From Cristatella mucedo (taxonomy: Eukaryota > Bryozoa > Phylactolaemata > Cristatellidae), in contig WPIO01000011.1 in the NCBI GenBank assembly GCA_009760855.2, positions 8,152,501-8,214,500 on the forward strand: DNA of 62,000 nt, given 5' to 3'. Position 1 is the stretch's first letter, and every line of letters starts with the position of its first letter. Both the position numbers and the translations under genes were made by a program. Shown piece by piece: positions 1 to 11,435 of the stretch. The notes under the pieces are model-generated. The model did not search any database. It was not told the DNA's origin and was given only the letters and a program-made list of their open reading frames with translations.

Positions 1-185
1 ACGCCCCTCGGGGCGTCGAACTTGGCGCGTGCTCGTGCGGAGCCCGACGTCCACGCGCGGACGAGCGTCCGTCCGCCTTGGCGTCGCGCGACTCACGCCG
101 AACGATGAGACGGAGCGACGGCAGCAGCGGCTCTCGAAATTTCTCCGCTTTCTCCGCAGTCCCGCCTTACAGGAACGTGGCTGCG

Positions 186-230
186 CGTAAAACGTGTGCG
201 AAATGCGAAGCATTTCACACACGTTTTACG
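186..230. repeat. 21-bp inverted repeat (hairpin)
   Basis: Arms 186-206 and 210-230 are reverse complements with one mismatch, separated by a 3-nt GAA loop. The sequence is not low-complexity. Function unknown; it would form a strong DNA or RNA hairpin. Confidence 0.85.
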
Positions 231-280
231 TTTTTACGTTGTACGTCTTTCCGCGAGTAGGGATAGGGCGCTCCCTCTTC

Positions 281-455
281 GGTTTGGCACAGTGGTAAAG
301 ACGATTGCCTCGAATCAAGGGGCCAATCAAGTTGATTGAATTTGAGGACCGAGATCGTGGGCTCTAGCCCCGCGGCATATGCGAAGCGCCTAAATGGAGA
401 CGATCGAGTTCTCTAAGGATGCTACACAAGTGAATTTAAGACTCGGTTCGTGCGT
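281..455 (+). mobile_element. tRNA-derived SINE, family 2
   Basis: The head looks like a degenerate RNA polymerase III promoter: a box A-like TGGCACAGTGGTAAAG, then a box B-like GGGCTCTAGCCCC. It is followed by GGCATATGCGAAGCGCCT and a tail with GAGTTCTCTAAGGATGCTA. Related copies lie at 29,650 and 42,135. The tail resembles the 3' end of the LINE family in this window (AAGTTCTCTGAGGGC...), which suggests that the SINE borrows LINE machinery. Confidence 0.6.
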
Positions 456-625
456 TCGCGTCCTGCGGCGGGCGATCTTGTACTAGCCTCGTGCCAGTGG
501 GACGGTGGTCGCTAACGCTCTACGGCCGATATGATAAACGAGTCGAGTAAGCCGAATTTTACTTTGCCGGAAATCAAATGGTTCCAGAGGCAATATTTAT
601 TTTGGGAAGTTTACCTCTCGATCGC

Positions 626-650
626 TCCGCCGCCGCCGCCGCCGCCGCCG
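626..650. repeat. (CCG)n microsatellite
   Basis: Eight CCG/GCC units in a GC-rich stretch. It is open in several frames, but no gene is supported around it. Confidence 0.85.
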
Positions 651-1012
651 CTCGCACCGTGACGACGACGGACGAGCGCGACTGGTTGACCGCCTCGGAG
701 ATCGAGCGCGAAGAAAGCGATCCGCGGAAACTTCCCGGAAGCTCCATTGCAAATGCTAGCGAGCAAGCCACTTGTCTAGAGCAGAAGCAGCACTCTGTAG
801 AGAGCGGTTGCAGCCGCCGACAATCTCTAGAGATCGAATTCATAGTTTGGAACTCGCTCGCGAAACCATAAATACGCGCAGAGGCATATCCGAAACTGTA
901 TCGAGCGACGCTGGGCGATCGAAGCGTCAATGTGAGAAACAAACCAGCGAAGTTATTACGAATCGACTTTCATCAACCGCTGTCGCGCGATTTCACCCGA
1001 CTGCATTTTGCC

Positions 1013-1112
1013 GCGCAGAAGAGTTTCGCAGTGAACGCGACAGCATTCACTGCGAAACATGTACGTGTTCATGCGAAGGCGTGAACACGTTCACTGCAAA
1101 ACTCTTCTGCGC
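1013..1112. repeat. nested inverted repeats, cloverleaf-like
   Basis: Outer arms 1,013-1,037 and 1,088-1,112 are 25 nt with a single mismatch. Between and partly overlapping them are a perfect 13-bp hairpin (1,023-1,035 with 1,046-1,058) and a perfect 9-bp hairpin (1,063-1,071 with 1,082-1,090). The arms can pair in alternative ways. No coding or RNA family recognised. Confidence 0.85.
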
Positions 1113-1427
1113 TTCCGCCTAGTGCTTCACCCACGCATGACCTCTGACCGTGTCGCTGGCCTACGATTTCTCCAACGAACTGAATCATTACGTTCTCTCG
1201 GCAACTGAATGGTTCGGCCTACTCCAAGCAAAAGCATCAAGTCTCAAATCGAAATCCCAAGTTATTCTGCATCTCGACTTCCCATCCTACTTGAAACCGC
1301 GTGAATATTTAGTGAGCTATCGATTCAAGATTACTCTGAGTTATACCAGTACTGCACGCTCTTTTACCGGTTCCACTGCTAAAGATCTTTGCTGTCTGAA
1401 GTCTATAGCGGCCAACACGCTCTACTG

Positions 1428-2525
1428 AATAATAATAATAATACACTTGATAAGGCGCCCTTAGAGAAACCAATCTCTCTCTAAGCACTTCACATTTGCT
1501 GCAAAGGAAATACGATCGAATGGTGAGTGGTATCATGCTAGATAAACAATGTGAATAACATGGTTAGGGGTGACATGCACAGGGTCACCATGCAAATGTG
1601 GTTAGTGGCAGCATGCACAGTGTCAGCACGCATGAGCACATAAAGAACGAATAACAGGGACCCACTAAATGCCGTCATAACTAGGTATGTTTTAATTTCT
1701 TTTTAAATGTGGTCAAGTCACTGCATGTCGTGACGCAAGTCGGAGTTATTTTCAGGCTTTGGCAGCATACGAACTGAATGCACGGTCTCCGAAAGATTTG
1801 AGGTTTGTTGGATGTACAGGTAAACAGTTAGATTCCGAAAAGGGGGTGGTACGATGCTTAGCCTGGTGGGGAGAGTAGATCTGATAGGTAGGCTGGAGCC
1901 AAAGAATGAAGGGACCATGAGCGACAAAACCTTGAAGTCGATCCGTTGCTTGACTGTTAGCCAGTGCAGGTCGGCGAGAAGTGGTGTGATGTGGCAACTG
2001 CGACGCTCACGACAGACAAGCCTAGCTGGAGAGTTCTGCACCAGCTGTAAGCGTCTGATTGCACATGCCGGTAGGCCAGCAAGCAGTGAGTTACAGAAGT
2101 CAAGATGGGATGTCACAAATGCCTGGACCAACTTTGATGCGATATCCTTACCTAAACAAGCCCAAGTTTTAACATATTTATGTAGCTGAAAGTAGGCAGA
2201 CTTGATTGTCGAGCTGATGTGGTCGTTTAACGAAAGCTCATTTTGGAACATAACACTTAGATTTCGCGCAGATTCAACGATGAGATATGCTTGCAGAGCC
2301 GATTTTGAGTATCAGCCTTTCCAATTTCTCAATCGCACTTGGTTTGCCCATAACTAGTAAGTTAGTTTTATCATTATCCAATTTAAGAAAATTTGCTGCC
2401 GTCCTTTTTCCATTGTCATCAATACATGCAGCAAGGGAGTTGAGAGAATTCGAGGTGCTCGAAGGCTGGGTGGGATCAAAGCAAAGGTACAACTGAGTGT
2501 CATTCGCATAGATGTGAAAGCCTAC
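1428..2525 (-). mobile_element. dead L2/CR1-like LINE, 3' part of ORF2
   Basis: Minus-strand translation gives the C-terminal reverse transcriptase and thumb region typical of L2/CR1-type elements, with motifs such as LDFCNSLLAGLP and CHITPLLADLHWL. The element ends in an ATT-rich trinucleotide tail at 1,428-1,442. Near 2,500 the catalytic YADD box reads YAND, and the reading frame is broken, so it is inactive. It is truncated on the 5' side, at about 2,525. Confidence 0.85.
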
Positions 2526-2740
2526 TGAAACGCTGAGTACTGCACTTCAGGGCTAATTACACGATGCGCTACTTACGAGAGACTGGAAATCCACTAATTG
2601 AGAACGGGAGGACGCAGCTAGGACGGAAAGAGGCTGACGGAAAGAGTTCGCCTCTGCCTTGAACTAACGTTTGACGTCCTTATTTGATGTTCACACCCAA
2701 TTGCTCTGATAAACTTACCTGCGCTGTTCTAGCTCTCTCT

Positions 2741-2757
2741 TTCTTTCTTTGTTTCTA

Positions 2758-2815
<58 letters not shown>

Positions 2816-2826
2816 CCTGTCTCACC

Positions 2827-2920
<94 letters not shown>

Positions 2921-2997
2921 ATCTCTCTCTCCTCTCTCTCTCCTCTCTCTCTCCCTTTCTCTCTCTCTCACTCTCTCTTCCTCTCACTTTCTTTTTG

Positions 2998-3052
<55 letters not shown>
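2741..3052. repeat. (CT)n array followed by (TA)n array
   Basis: About 250 bp of nearly pure CT/TC with short interruptions (2,741-2,995), then (TA)n at about 2,999-3,052. Long open frames here (poly Ser-Leu) are artefacts of the dinucleotide repeat. Confidence 0.95.
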
Positions 3053-3055
<3 letters not shown>

Positions 3056-4925
3056 GGGCTTTGTTTAGCTCAAAGTCAAATCGTGTACTTCAATGCCTTC
3101 ATGGGTCTCCATCGAAGTGCGACACGATACTTTGCGACGAGTGCGCGTCCGTCTTGTGTCGCCCCAAAAGGTGACTTACTAAGCGTAAATGACAAACATT
3201 ATTCCCGAGTCGCGGCAATGGACGTAGCACGCGTACTTAACACGAGGCTGATACGAGCCCGCGAAGGAGGGCGCCGCGGCGTAACGCAAACTCGGTTCGA
3301 CCAATGGCGAGCCCACTGAGGGCCAGATACTGAGGCCCAGTACTGGTCACAAGGAAGTGCAGCGTTGCTTCGGCTCGTAGCGCGTCCGGTACGTCTGGGT
3401 AAACGCTTAATGAAATGCATGAAAGTCTGTCATATTGCGACAGGCTTGAGAGTGCAAGCGGTTCCTGGTTGATAAACACTGGGACCCAGAGATGTCGTAT
3501 TCTATGGTTCAGAAGTATGCACTGGACGTCTACGGCGATGGTCAGTCACTTGTACGTCGGACTCGAACTTGTGAGTGTTACGCTACGGCCGGCGCTATGC
3601 AGATTTAGCCTTTTGCGGCAAAATAGGAAGTAGTCTGCATAAAAATATTAGCGACACGAACTTGCCATATACGGGGTTGATGTCTGTCGCAATTGTCTCG
3701 GTTGCCGTCGCGTTCTACTATCTCCCGCCCGCCATGCCTTCGCGGTGTGCGCGTCGGCGCAGCGTCTACAGCGCGTACGTCGCGGCGTTTCGACCTTCGG
3801 CAGGTCAGTCTCTATAACAGCTCTCCAACATATAGCAGACATAGCATCTCCATAACAGACATAACAGCTTCGTCCCCATCGCTCTCGCTTGTGCAAAGAC
3901 TATTGAAACGTCCGTGTTCTGCATGAGCAAGACTATGACTGTCGAGATATCACTTGCGTTTCCTGAATTGCAATGGCTCTAAAATCGTGTAAGAGCCATT
4001 CAGTTATGCCCAGCAGTCGGGGAAGGTGGGTGGGTTACGCTCGAGACCTCCAGTCAGACAGTATACCTGTGCTCTAGCGTCGAGCTGCGAGAGTTTATTA
4101 CAGCTAGGGCTGGTGCTAAGCACCGATAGTCCTCCGTGGCTGTCAACTGGACTGCTCTACGCTGCTGTACTTGAACAGTTCATACGTTAAGGTACGGGGG
4201 CTCTTGGTTGCCTTCGTGTGTCGCTACCGTCGGCACAGCTGCGACAATTTGTGCTGCAACTGAAAGTTGCTAGTGGCGCAGCGGTCTGCTCGGGGCTTCA
4301 CCGACTTATGACTTAAAGCGATGATCCAGCAATGGCCACCATCTTTACGAGCGCTATGTTTGTGGCTTGAAGACTTAAGTGAGAAGCCTCTGTAGTGCAT
4401 TTGTTTAATATATGGAGTCGGAGGTGTTGGATGATTGCTGAGCACCCTCAAATGGCATATTGTGCTAGTCTCATTACTAGCCTCTATATAGAGGAATAGT
4501 ATACATACAACATGGATTTCTGTATTATCTGGATTAGGAAATGTATTAACGGCAACACTTTGGGCTTGAAAGCGTTTACAATATTATTACCACTAAAGTT
4601 CTCTTAGGATGCTAAACAAATGAAGTATTTTTTACGAGCAATGCTTGAAGTAAAGAACCCTTAGTTCAGGAGCAGCAACAGCATAGCAGGAACAATTATC
4701 AGAACTTACTCAGCGAAGGAGGACAGGTGTGCCTCAAAATAAGATTTTCCTGGGCCTTGGTCAAATCCAGGTGTATGACAGCAATTTTCATGAATGAGTG
4801 GGAGAAAATTAGCAACAAGGAGCAAAATGGGGCTAAACAATGAGAGGGTGTAACCAGAATTCACAGGAAGTGATGCAGCCTATTTAGTCCACACATTGCA
4901 GAAGTGCAACAGTATGAAATATGCC
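3053..4925. other. no recognised feature
   Basis: Mixed-composition sequence. Short open frames exist on both strands, but none has recognisable protein similarity, good splice sites or a repeat match that I can support. Confidence 0.5.
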
Positions 4926-5300
4926 ACTTACAACTAGCAATAATAATATGTAAAAATCATGTTTGTGATGCCATAAGAAATCTCAATCTCGTTTTAGATG
5001 CTACCGAGATGAAATTGGGCAGACTTGACTCCAGAGCTGATGAGTTCATAAACAAGGGAAAATTCATTTTGGATCCGGACACCCAGATTACGTGCAGAGG
5101 CTAGGGGAGAAATTCTGGTAGAGCTATTGGGGTAAGCTTTTAAATGTCTGGTTAATACTAGGCTTTCATATAAATAGTAAGCTGGTTTCATAGGCATTCA
5201 AGAAAGTTCTCTGCCATGCAAGTCTGAGAGAGCTGAGATATCTTGAGATACTGGAAGGTGGATAATGATCTAAGTGCAAGTGCAGCTGTTTTTTATAACA
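4926..5300 (-). mobile_element. LINE fragment
   Basis: Minus-strand translation contains ISPLASARNLGVRIQNEFSL, matching the SARNLG.../SLDDHISS segment found in the other LINE copies of this window. Both ends are eroded and no tail is visible. Confidence 0.65.
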
Positions 5301-5435
5301 CAGTGCTTGGGATGCGCTGGATGGCATTATATGCACTCAAGAAGGACATCCAGTAGAACTAGCAGAAAGACTATTCTACCTTATTCGTGATTCCTGATGT
5401 CATCATAATATTCAGACGATATACCATTTATTAAT

Positions 5436-5583
5436 ATTTAGCTGATTTAATAGCCTCGTCTGTATAGCGATCGAAGAACCAGAACGGCTATCATCAATGC
5501 TTGCAGTAGGCAATAAAGGATCGCCCACTGAAGGACTCAAACCCCACGGTCGCCTGAGTCGTACCGAGTAGGCCAAGATCCAG
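5436..5583 (-). mobile_element. tRNA-derived SINE, family 1 (degraded)
   Basis: Reverse-strand copy of the SINE seen intact at 25,917. It retains the AGCTGATTTAA tail, GGCTATC, GATAAAGGATCGCCCACT-like body and a box B remnant (GGACTCAAACCCC). The box A end is degraded. Confidence 0.65.
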
Positions 5584-5744
5584 TCACACTCGTAAGAATG
5601 GTGACTCTGTGGAGTAATCAGGTCTAAAACTTTATTTGAACATACTTGCTAAGCTGTAACTCGTTATAAAAGAGTTTTTATTGGTCTGCCATTACTCGTT
5701 CCACTGTGTTTGATAAGTAATGGGCTGACTTGGATGCGATTAAG

Positions 5745-5960
5745 GAAATGTTGACTGCCGAAATAGGTGCACTATTTTTTAAGCTAGACAGGGTCTTGGC
5801 TGTGTTTCGTTGGTACGACCTAAAATATGACCACGTACGCTAGTCGCTGTCTGTCCTGATCTTGTGCATGCTGTTTCAGGTTTTCGCTTATGAGGCTAAG
5901 CTAGCTTACCGCTATCAGTAAAACATAATGTATATGGGTGATGGCCCACATTTTTCGTAA
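5745..5960 (-). mobile_element. LINE fragment, endonuclease-RT linker
   Basis: Shares blocks such as TTGGTACGACCTA and GATCTTGTGC with sequences at 37,330-37,450 and 45,600-45,700. The copy at 37 kb directly follows a LINE endonuclease domain, so this is probably the linker region of the same LINE type. Confidence 0.45.
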
Positions 5961-6578
5961 TCAAAGTCGCAACTCATCCAGAGTATCGGAAGAAATAGCG
6001 TTCCAATAGCGATGGTAAGTCTGATAGAGGATTGCACTCAGGTGAAGAAGAAGTCATGCGACTCACAGACTATTTTTTATCCCGAAGGGGAAACATACTA
6101 CAGAGAAAAATATATCGGCGTCTTTTTAGCTGTGCAGAATGTGGTGATAGCAGCTGCTGTAGTAGCAGCAGTAGTGTTGAGAGCATGCAGTAGTGGAATT
6201 ATTTGATTGAATATGCCATGCCTCTGTTTCTTTTATGAGTGGGCCAAACACACGAGCGACGAGAGAAAATGAATCAGGCAACGGATGGTCACTGAAAAGT
6301 CAGTCAGTCTATTTAAATGAATGCTAGAATCACTTACCAAAAGCTCGTAATAAGATCAGAATATTCTCTATAAAGAAAGTCTTGGTACTTCGAGAAGCGA
6401 TAGATTAGTGCCACCTTTGGCATTTCAAGGTTTGTTAGATTCGACGTGTAGCTTTGAATGAACTGCACATGGCTAAAAGTTAATATAGAAAAAGGCACAA
6501 TGGCTACTGTATCACAAGTTTCAATTGACCTCCGTATATGAGAACAAAAAGCCTATAACAAGTGGCGTTGGTACATCT

Positions 6579-7690
6579 TAATAATAATAATAATAATAGT
6601 AATAATAATAATAATAATCCATTTGATAAAGCGCCCTCAGAGAACTCAATCTCTTTCTAGGCGCTTTACATCTGCTGCAAAAGGAAACGCAATTAAATGG
6701 TGAGTAATGCTTGATGAACAACATGAATAACATGGTTAGGGGTGACATGCACAGGGTCAGCATGCAAATGCGGTTAGTGGCAGCATGCACGGTGTCAGCA
6801 CGCATAAGCACATCAAGGACGAATCACAGGGACCCACTAAATGCTGTCCTACATAGGTGTTTTTAGTTCTTTTTAAATGTCGTCAAGTCAGGGGATGTTC
6901 TGACGCAAGTCGGGAGGGAGTTCCAGGCTTTGGAAGCATACGAACTAAATGCACGGTCTCCAAAGGATTTGAGGTTTGTACGGGGTACTTGTAATGTAAT
7001 GTATCTCCGTCAGTAACTCCACAAAGTCATAAAGACCATGTGGGTGTTACGCAGGAGAGTTTTGTATAGCGCACTCACAGCCTAAGCGGCTTTCGGTACG
7101 CATTCAGTAGCCAGCAGACACTGTTGGATTCCAAAAAGCGGGTGGTGCGATGCTTGGCCTGATGGGGGAGTATATCTGAGAGATAGGCTGTAGCCAAAGA
7201 ATGAAGTGACCTAAAAGTGAGCGACAAAACCATGAAGTCAATCCGTTGCTTGACTGGTGGCCAGTGCAGGTCAGCGAGAAGTGGAGTAATGTGGCAACTG
7301 TGACGCTCACGACAGACAAGCCTAGCTTCGGAGTTTTGCACAAGCTGCAATCACCTGATCGCACATGCCGGTAGGCCAGTAAGCAGTGAGTTGCAGAAGT
7401 CGTGACGGGATGCCACGAATGCACGGACCAACTAAGACGTGGTATACTTATCTAAACAAGCCCAAATTTTAGCCATGTTATGTAGCTGAAAGTGGCAGAT
7501 TCGACTGTGGAACTGATATGGTCGTCTAAAGAGAGGTCACTTTGGAATATGACACCTAGATTTCGAGCTGATTCAACAGGAGATATGCTGGCTGAGCCAA
7601 TTTTGATCGTCAGCCTTTCCAATTTCTGAATTACACTGGGTTTGCTCATAACTAGTAAGTTAGTTTTATCATCGTTTAGTTTTAGAAAAT
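6579..7690 (-). mobile_element. dead L2/CR1-like LINE with internal insertion
   Basis: Same family as the copy at 1,428. A (TAA)n tail at 6,579-6,619 marks the 3' end, and the minus-strand frames carry CHITPLLADLHW and ARNLGVIFQSDLSLDDHISS. The body is interrupted at 6,989-7,120 by a ~130-bp repeat. Several frameshifts and stops; truncated at about 7,690. Confidence 0.85.
6989..7120 (+). repeat. ~130-bp dispersed repeat inserted in a LINE
   Basis: Contains TATCTCCGTCAGTAACTCC, GACCATGTGGGTGTTACGC and TTTTGTATAGCGCACTCAC. It interrupts LINE sequence that is continuous in the copies at 48.7 kb and 61.3 kb. Other copies are at 47,828-47,951 and at 60,909-61,555 (the latter split by a LINE). No protein; probably a non-autonomous element. 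Confidence 0.75.
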
Positions 7691-9078
7691 CTTATTTAAT
7701 AAACCGTAATATTTCGGAACTTTTATGACCGCTGTGCCTCCGGTCTAAATACGCACGGCCTATGTCGGCCACGTTATGGCTGCAAGCGAATCCGACGTTG
7801 CTATTATGTTAATACGAAATTAATAACTACTGCCGATCCAGCTCTGAAAATTCCGAATACATTTATTGAAAAACTTATCTTTTAAAGAGGCTTATCAAAA
7901 AGACGATGCCTATTCGGCCAGAAACTGGGAATCTTAATGGTAGTGTACATACGCCACTTGCAATGGTCAAGCTTCGCATATCCCAGATCGCATCTTAGCA
8001 CCTATACATCCTGGCATCGCCCTCCGGAAGATATTTCGAAGCTGCACGCTGAAGGTGTGACGAGGCGAGCCCCGCGACCTCCTCTCAATAAATTCGTTGC
8101 CCTTCCTCTAGACCCGAACCTTGAAGCTGGGTACAGAAAACGAGCCCCACTCAGCAGGGTTTTTCAGCCTCCCCTACCTAAGAGTTGTACAAACCACCAT
8201 CCCACCCCCCCCCCCCCGATGGATTCGCAACCTATAACTAACGAACGCCTTAGTCTTCTTTTAAGCCCGCTTTGTCGATCCTGAAATGAACGCACCACGC
8301 TCACTGGTTCAGGAAGCGGCACGTGGCATGCAACGTGCAAAGAGCAGAAGCTCGCAAAACGCCAACGATAACGACACGGCGCTCGACATTCTGCAGAAGC
8401 AGCAATAAGGCCGTACTGAACAAAGCACAAACAGTAGCCTGTATATCACGACTGATACGGCAGGTGACTTCCAGCAGACTCATTCACAGTTTACAGAAGC
8501 TCACGCTCAGTGCTCCGTCCGACTCACCGACAGACGGCAGACCGCGCTACTCCAAGAGTGACTGCGGCCAGGCCCGTGCGTTAAACAAAGGTCGAGCAGT
8601 GAGTCATAGAATAATATATCGTTCATGCATAATCATAAATTGCTCTGCTCATTAGTCTCGGCCCATGGCGGCTATCTCGAACTCGGCTCTCGGCTACAAT
8701 TCAGCAGCCAAGCTCCTAGTTCGTAACCGACGTTCAGCTGTCAAGCTAATAGTATGAAATTGAGGGGCGTTGCAACCCCCCCACCCCACAACTACCCCAT
8801 TTGAGGACAGCCAGTGGCAGGAGGCCCGATGAGCCCGCTGAATGGGCTGAAGGCCAGCGAAGAGTGACAGAAGCGTGAAACGGGGCGGGGCAAGGACGTC
8901 GGGAATTTTGAGAATTTGATAGTGAGGCTGGGATTGAGGTAAAACCTCGACCTCGAGAGACGAGATGCAAGGTAAAGGACTTGTCTTTCATATTCAGTCG
9001 AAAAACCATCGGATCATCCAAAGCATCGGAACAAGATAGGCAGGCCAAGGCTACGTCCTAGTTTTTGCTTCTAATATA
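7691..9078. other. no recognised feature
   Basis: GC-moderate sequence containing a C12 homopolymer near 8,205. Open frames at 7,937-8,284 and 8,746-9,048 are not recognisable proteins. No RNA gene seen. Confidence 0.45.
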
Positions 9079-9242
9079 TATATACTAGCAGATTTAACAG
9101 CCTCTTTTGTATAGCGACAGAAAGGCCTTTACGGCTATCAGCACCGCTTGCAGTGGCGATAAAGGATCGCCCACCACAGGATTCGAACCCACGACCTCGG
9201 CCCCGAGGTCGTCAAAAGCAACCACCTTACCTAGTGAGCCAT
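9079..9242 (-). mobile_element. tRNA-derived SINE, family 1
   Basis: Reverse-strand copy. Read on the minus strand it shows a box A-like head (GGCTCACTAGGTAAGG), box B (GGGTTCGAATCCTG), the GGCGATCCTTTATCGCCACT body and a tail ending near CAGCCTCTTTT on the plus strand. Confidence 0.8.
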
Positions 9243-9662
9243 TTCGACTCAACGAATTGAATGACAGACCAAAGAAAAGCCGAAAAAGAGAGAGAGCAAA
9301 GCAGAGAGACACACGGAGAGGCAGAGTGACTGGTGGAGCGGCAGGAATACGGTGTAACAAGTGAGAGGCAGAGATTGGCAAAGTGAGACAGCGAGACTGA
9401 GAGGGCGGAGAGAAAAGAGAGACGGGAGATGACATGAGATGAAAGGAGAACTGTAGAGAAGGGTAAAGAAGAGATGAGAGGAGAGGAAAGGATGAGAGAG
9501 GAGGATAATGAGAGGAGAGATGGGGAGAGGAGAGATAAGGAGAAAGAGAGAAGAAGAGACTTGTAGAGACAAAGAGACCAGGTGACGCTTTGTAGCTTAC
9601 GCAGCGATCGTAGCGAATCGAGAAGGACAAAACCTGCACACACAAACACACACACACACACG
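9243..9662. repeat. purine-rich (GA)n-like tract and short (CA)n
   Basis: From about 9,280 to 9,560 the plus strand is dominated by GAGA/GGAG purine runs, then a (CA)n stretch at about 9,640-9,660. The long minus-strand open frames here are composition artefacts. Confidence 0.8.
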
Positions 9663-9688
9663 CAGCATCAGAGGAAGAGCTCTTCGGC

Positions 9689-10063
9689 TCACCTGCTTGG
9701 ATAGGGCGGCTCCGGAAAGTCCACCGAGCCGCATTCGTACACCGCCAAAGCCACCTTGGCAATGTCCGGCCCCTGTAGGACGACACGAGAAGCGGTACGT
9801 CCGTCTAAAAGAAGAATTGCCTCCTCAGAGTTGTGCGAATTATTATTTCCCCGTGGAGAAAAAGATAACGTGACCCCTCTGGAAACGCACCCTGAACGTA
9901 CACTCTGAACGCACGCTGTGCTAGCAGCTTTCTTTTTAGCTCCATCTGGAACTAATGCCATACGTTCTTCTAGAGAAACGTCTCGAATGGGCTCGCCGAA
10001 GCGGCGCACGGCCTGAGAAGCCTCCGGAGAAGTCGCTTGAGCAGCCTCTCTGTGGAAGTCCAT
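9689..10063 (-). CDS. unrecognised ORF or exon ending at a donor site
   Basis: A 124-codon minus-strand frame opens with a genuine ATG (10,063). Two parts look protein-like: the segment after the ATG ([19 protein letters not shown]) and the end ([17 protein letters not shown]). The final part is bounded by a good acceptor (CCTACAG at about 9,774) and a consensus donor (AGCAG|GTGAGC at about 9,694), so 9,694-9,773 may be an internal exon, with the part in between being intron. ALAVYE vaguely recalls the C-terminus of Gfo/Idh/MocA oxidoreductases, but that is too weak to name it. No partner exons found. Confidence 0.35.
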   Translation of the reverse strand: MDFHREAAQATSPEASQAVRRFGEPIRDVSLEERMALVPDGAKKKAASTACVQSVRSGCVSRGVTLSFSPRGNNNSHNSEEAILLLDGRTASRVVLQGPDIAKVALAVYECGSVDFPEPPYPSR

Positions 10064-11380
10064 GTGGCCAGACCCCTCGTTCCCCGGAAAAGGCTAGCTG
10101 ACCTACACGGGTAGTGGGTTAATGGTAGGAGAATCTGTCATTCTGGTGGAGTAGCCCAGCTCCTTCAGCTAGACCTGCGGGGAGCCTCCTTTAGCCGCCC
10201 TCCCGCTCCCTACTGAAACAAGTTCTCGATAAATCCGCCTGATTGTGACTATTATGTATCAGTCTTTTCGGTCGCTTTTTCTGAATTGTGATGGCTCGGA
10301 GCAGGCTATGGGATAATCTACGGTTAGGTGGCATAAAAACCGACGTCGTGGAGTAGTCAATCCGTCGAGCACTCGGTTTAAAGCCAGGCGTGAGCTACGT
10401 TAGGCGAGGCTGCGAGCCGATCTGAGAAAGAGTGGTGCTCTCGGCGTCGTGTGTGACTTTTATGTCATAGCCGGTACTAGGAGCAGTTGTATCCACCGGC
10501 GCTGTCGAATAAACATTTCTAGTAGCCTAGGAATATGTGCGTATAACCTTAATTTATGGGCGATCTTAGTTTCTGCAGTGTTCCGCTACTGTCAGCATAC
10601 CTGCGTGCACCAGTGTTGCACCTAAACAAAAGCAGGCAAGACAAAAGCGTGCCGAAAAAAGCGCACCAACAAAAGCGCGAAATACCAGCAACTCCGAAAA
10701 ATGCGCATGGCAAAAGTATGCAACTATATTTTTTATAAATATGATTTAGTTGATATAACGGGCTTTCTATCTTCCAAATCAATTACTGTTATACCAAGAA
10801 TGAACAAATGCTGCATTTTATGGCTTGGCTAGTGTGGAAGTAACAATAGTATGTCAAGTTTCGTCATGCATTAAGAATGAAGTTCTCAACAATCTCTACT
10901 AATGAAAGTGAGAAAGTCCGTCACGCAGCAAGATCTTCCATCAAGTGGCAAGATATCGCACGTTGTCTTCCATGACGAAACTAATACGACTCAGCAAAGT
11001 GAGTCCACGGGCATTAAGCTTCTTGTAACTATAAAAATTCTACTAAAATTAAATTAATAATAATTCTGTAAGTAATAGATATAACGGTTGGCCCAAGTCA
11101 AAATATGCTAGTCTTAGTCGTCGACTGGAGGTCTTGATACCAATATGTGAACCGTCTTGGCGGGAGATTACCTTCGAGGAATCACACACAACCACAACAT
11201 GAACTTCAAATTAAACATGGGCTTTTAAATAATTAAATTTATTTTTATATATGTTCTATATATTTCAGAAATAGGCCGAGGAGAGCGGAAGACGATTTCA
11301 CTCAAGCACACCTAGAAATTATTTCTGGGTCTGTCCGCGCGTGCATACGCGGATGTGTCAGTGTCCGTGTCTCTCGCACA
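10064..11380. other. no recognised feature
   Basis: AT-rich after about 10,500. No exon, RNA gene or repeat family could be supported. Confidence 0.5.

Positions 11381-11435
<55 letters not shown>

Noticed and set aside
2684-3319. Long open frames rich in Ser/Leu across CT arrays (also at 11.3, 35.8, 53.3 and 57.5 kb)
   Set aside because: They exist only because dinucleotide repeats lack stop codons; several overlapping frames are open at once.
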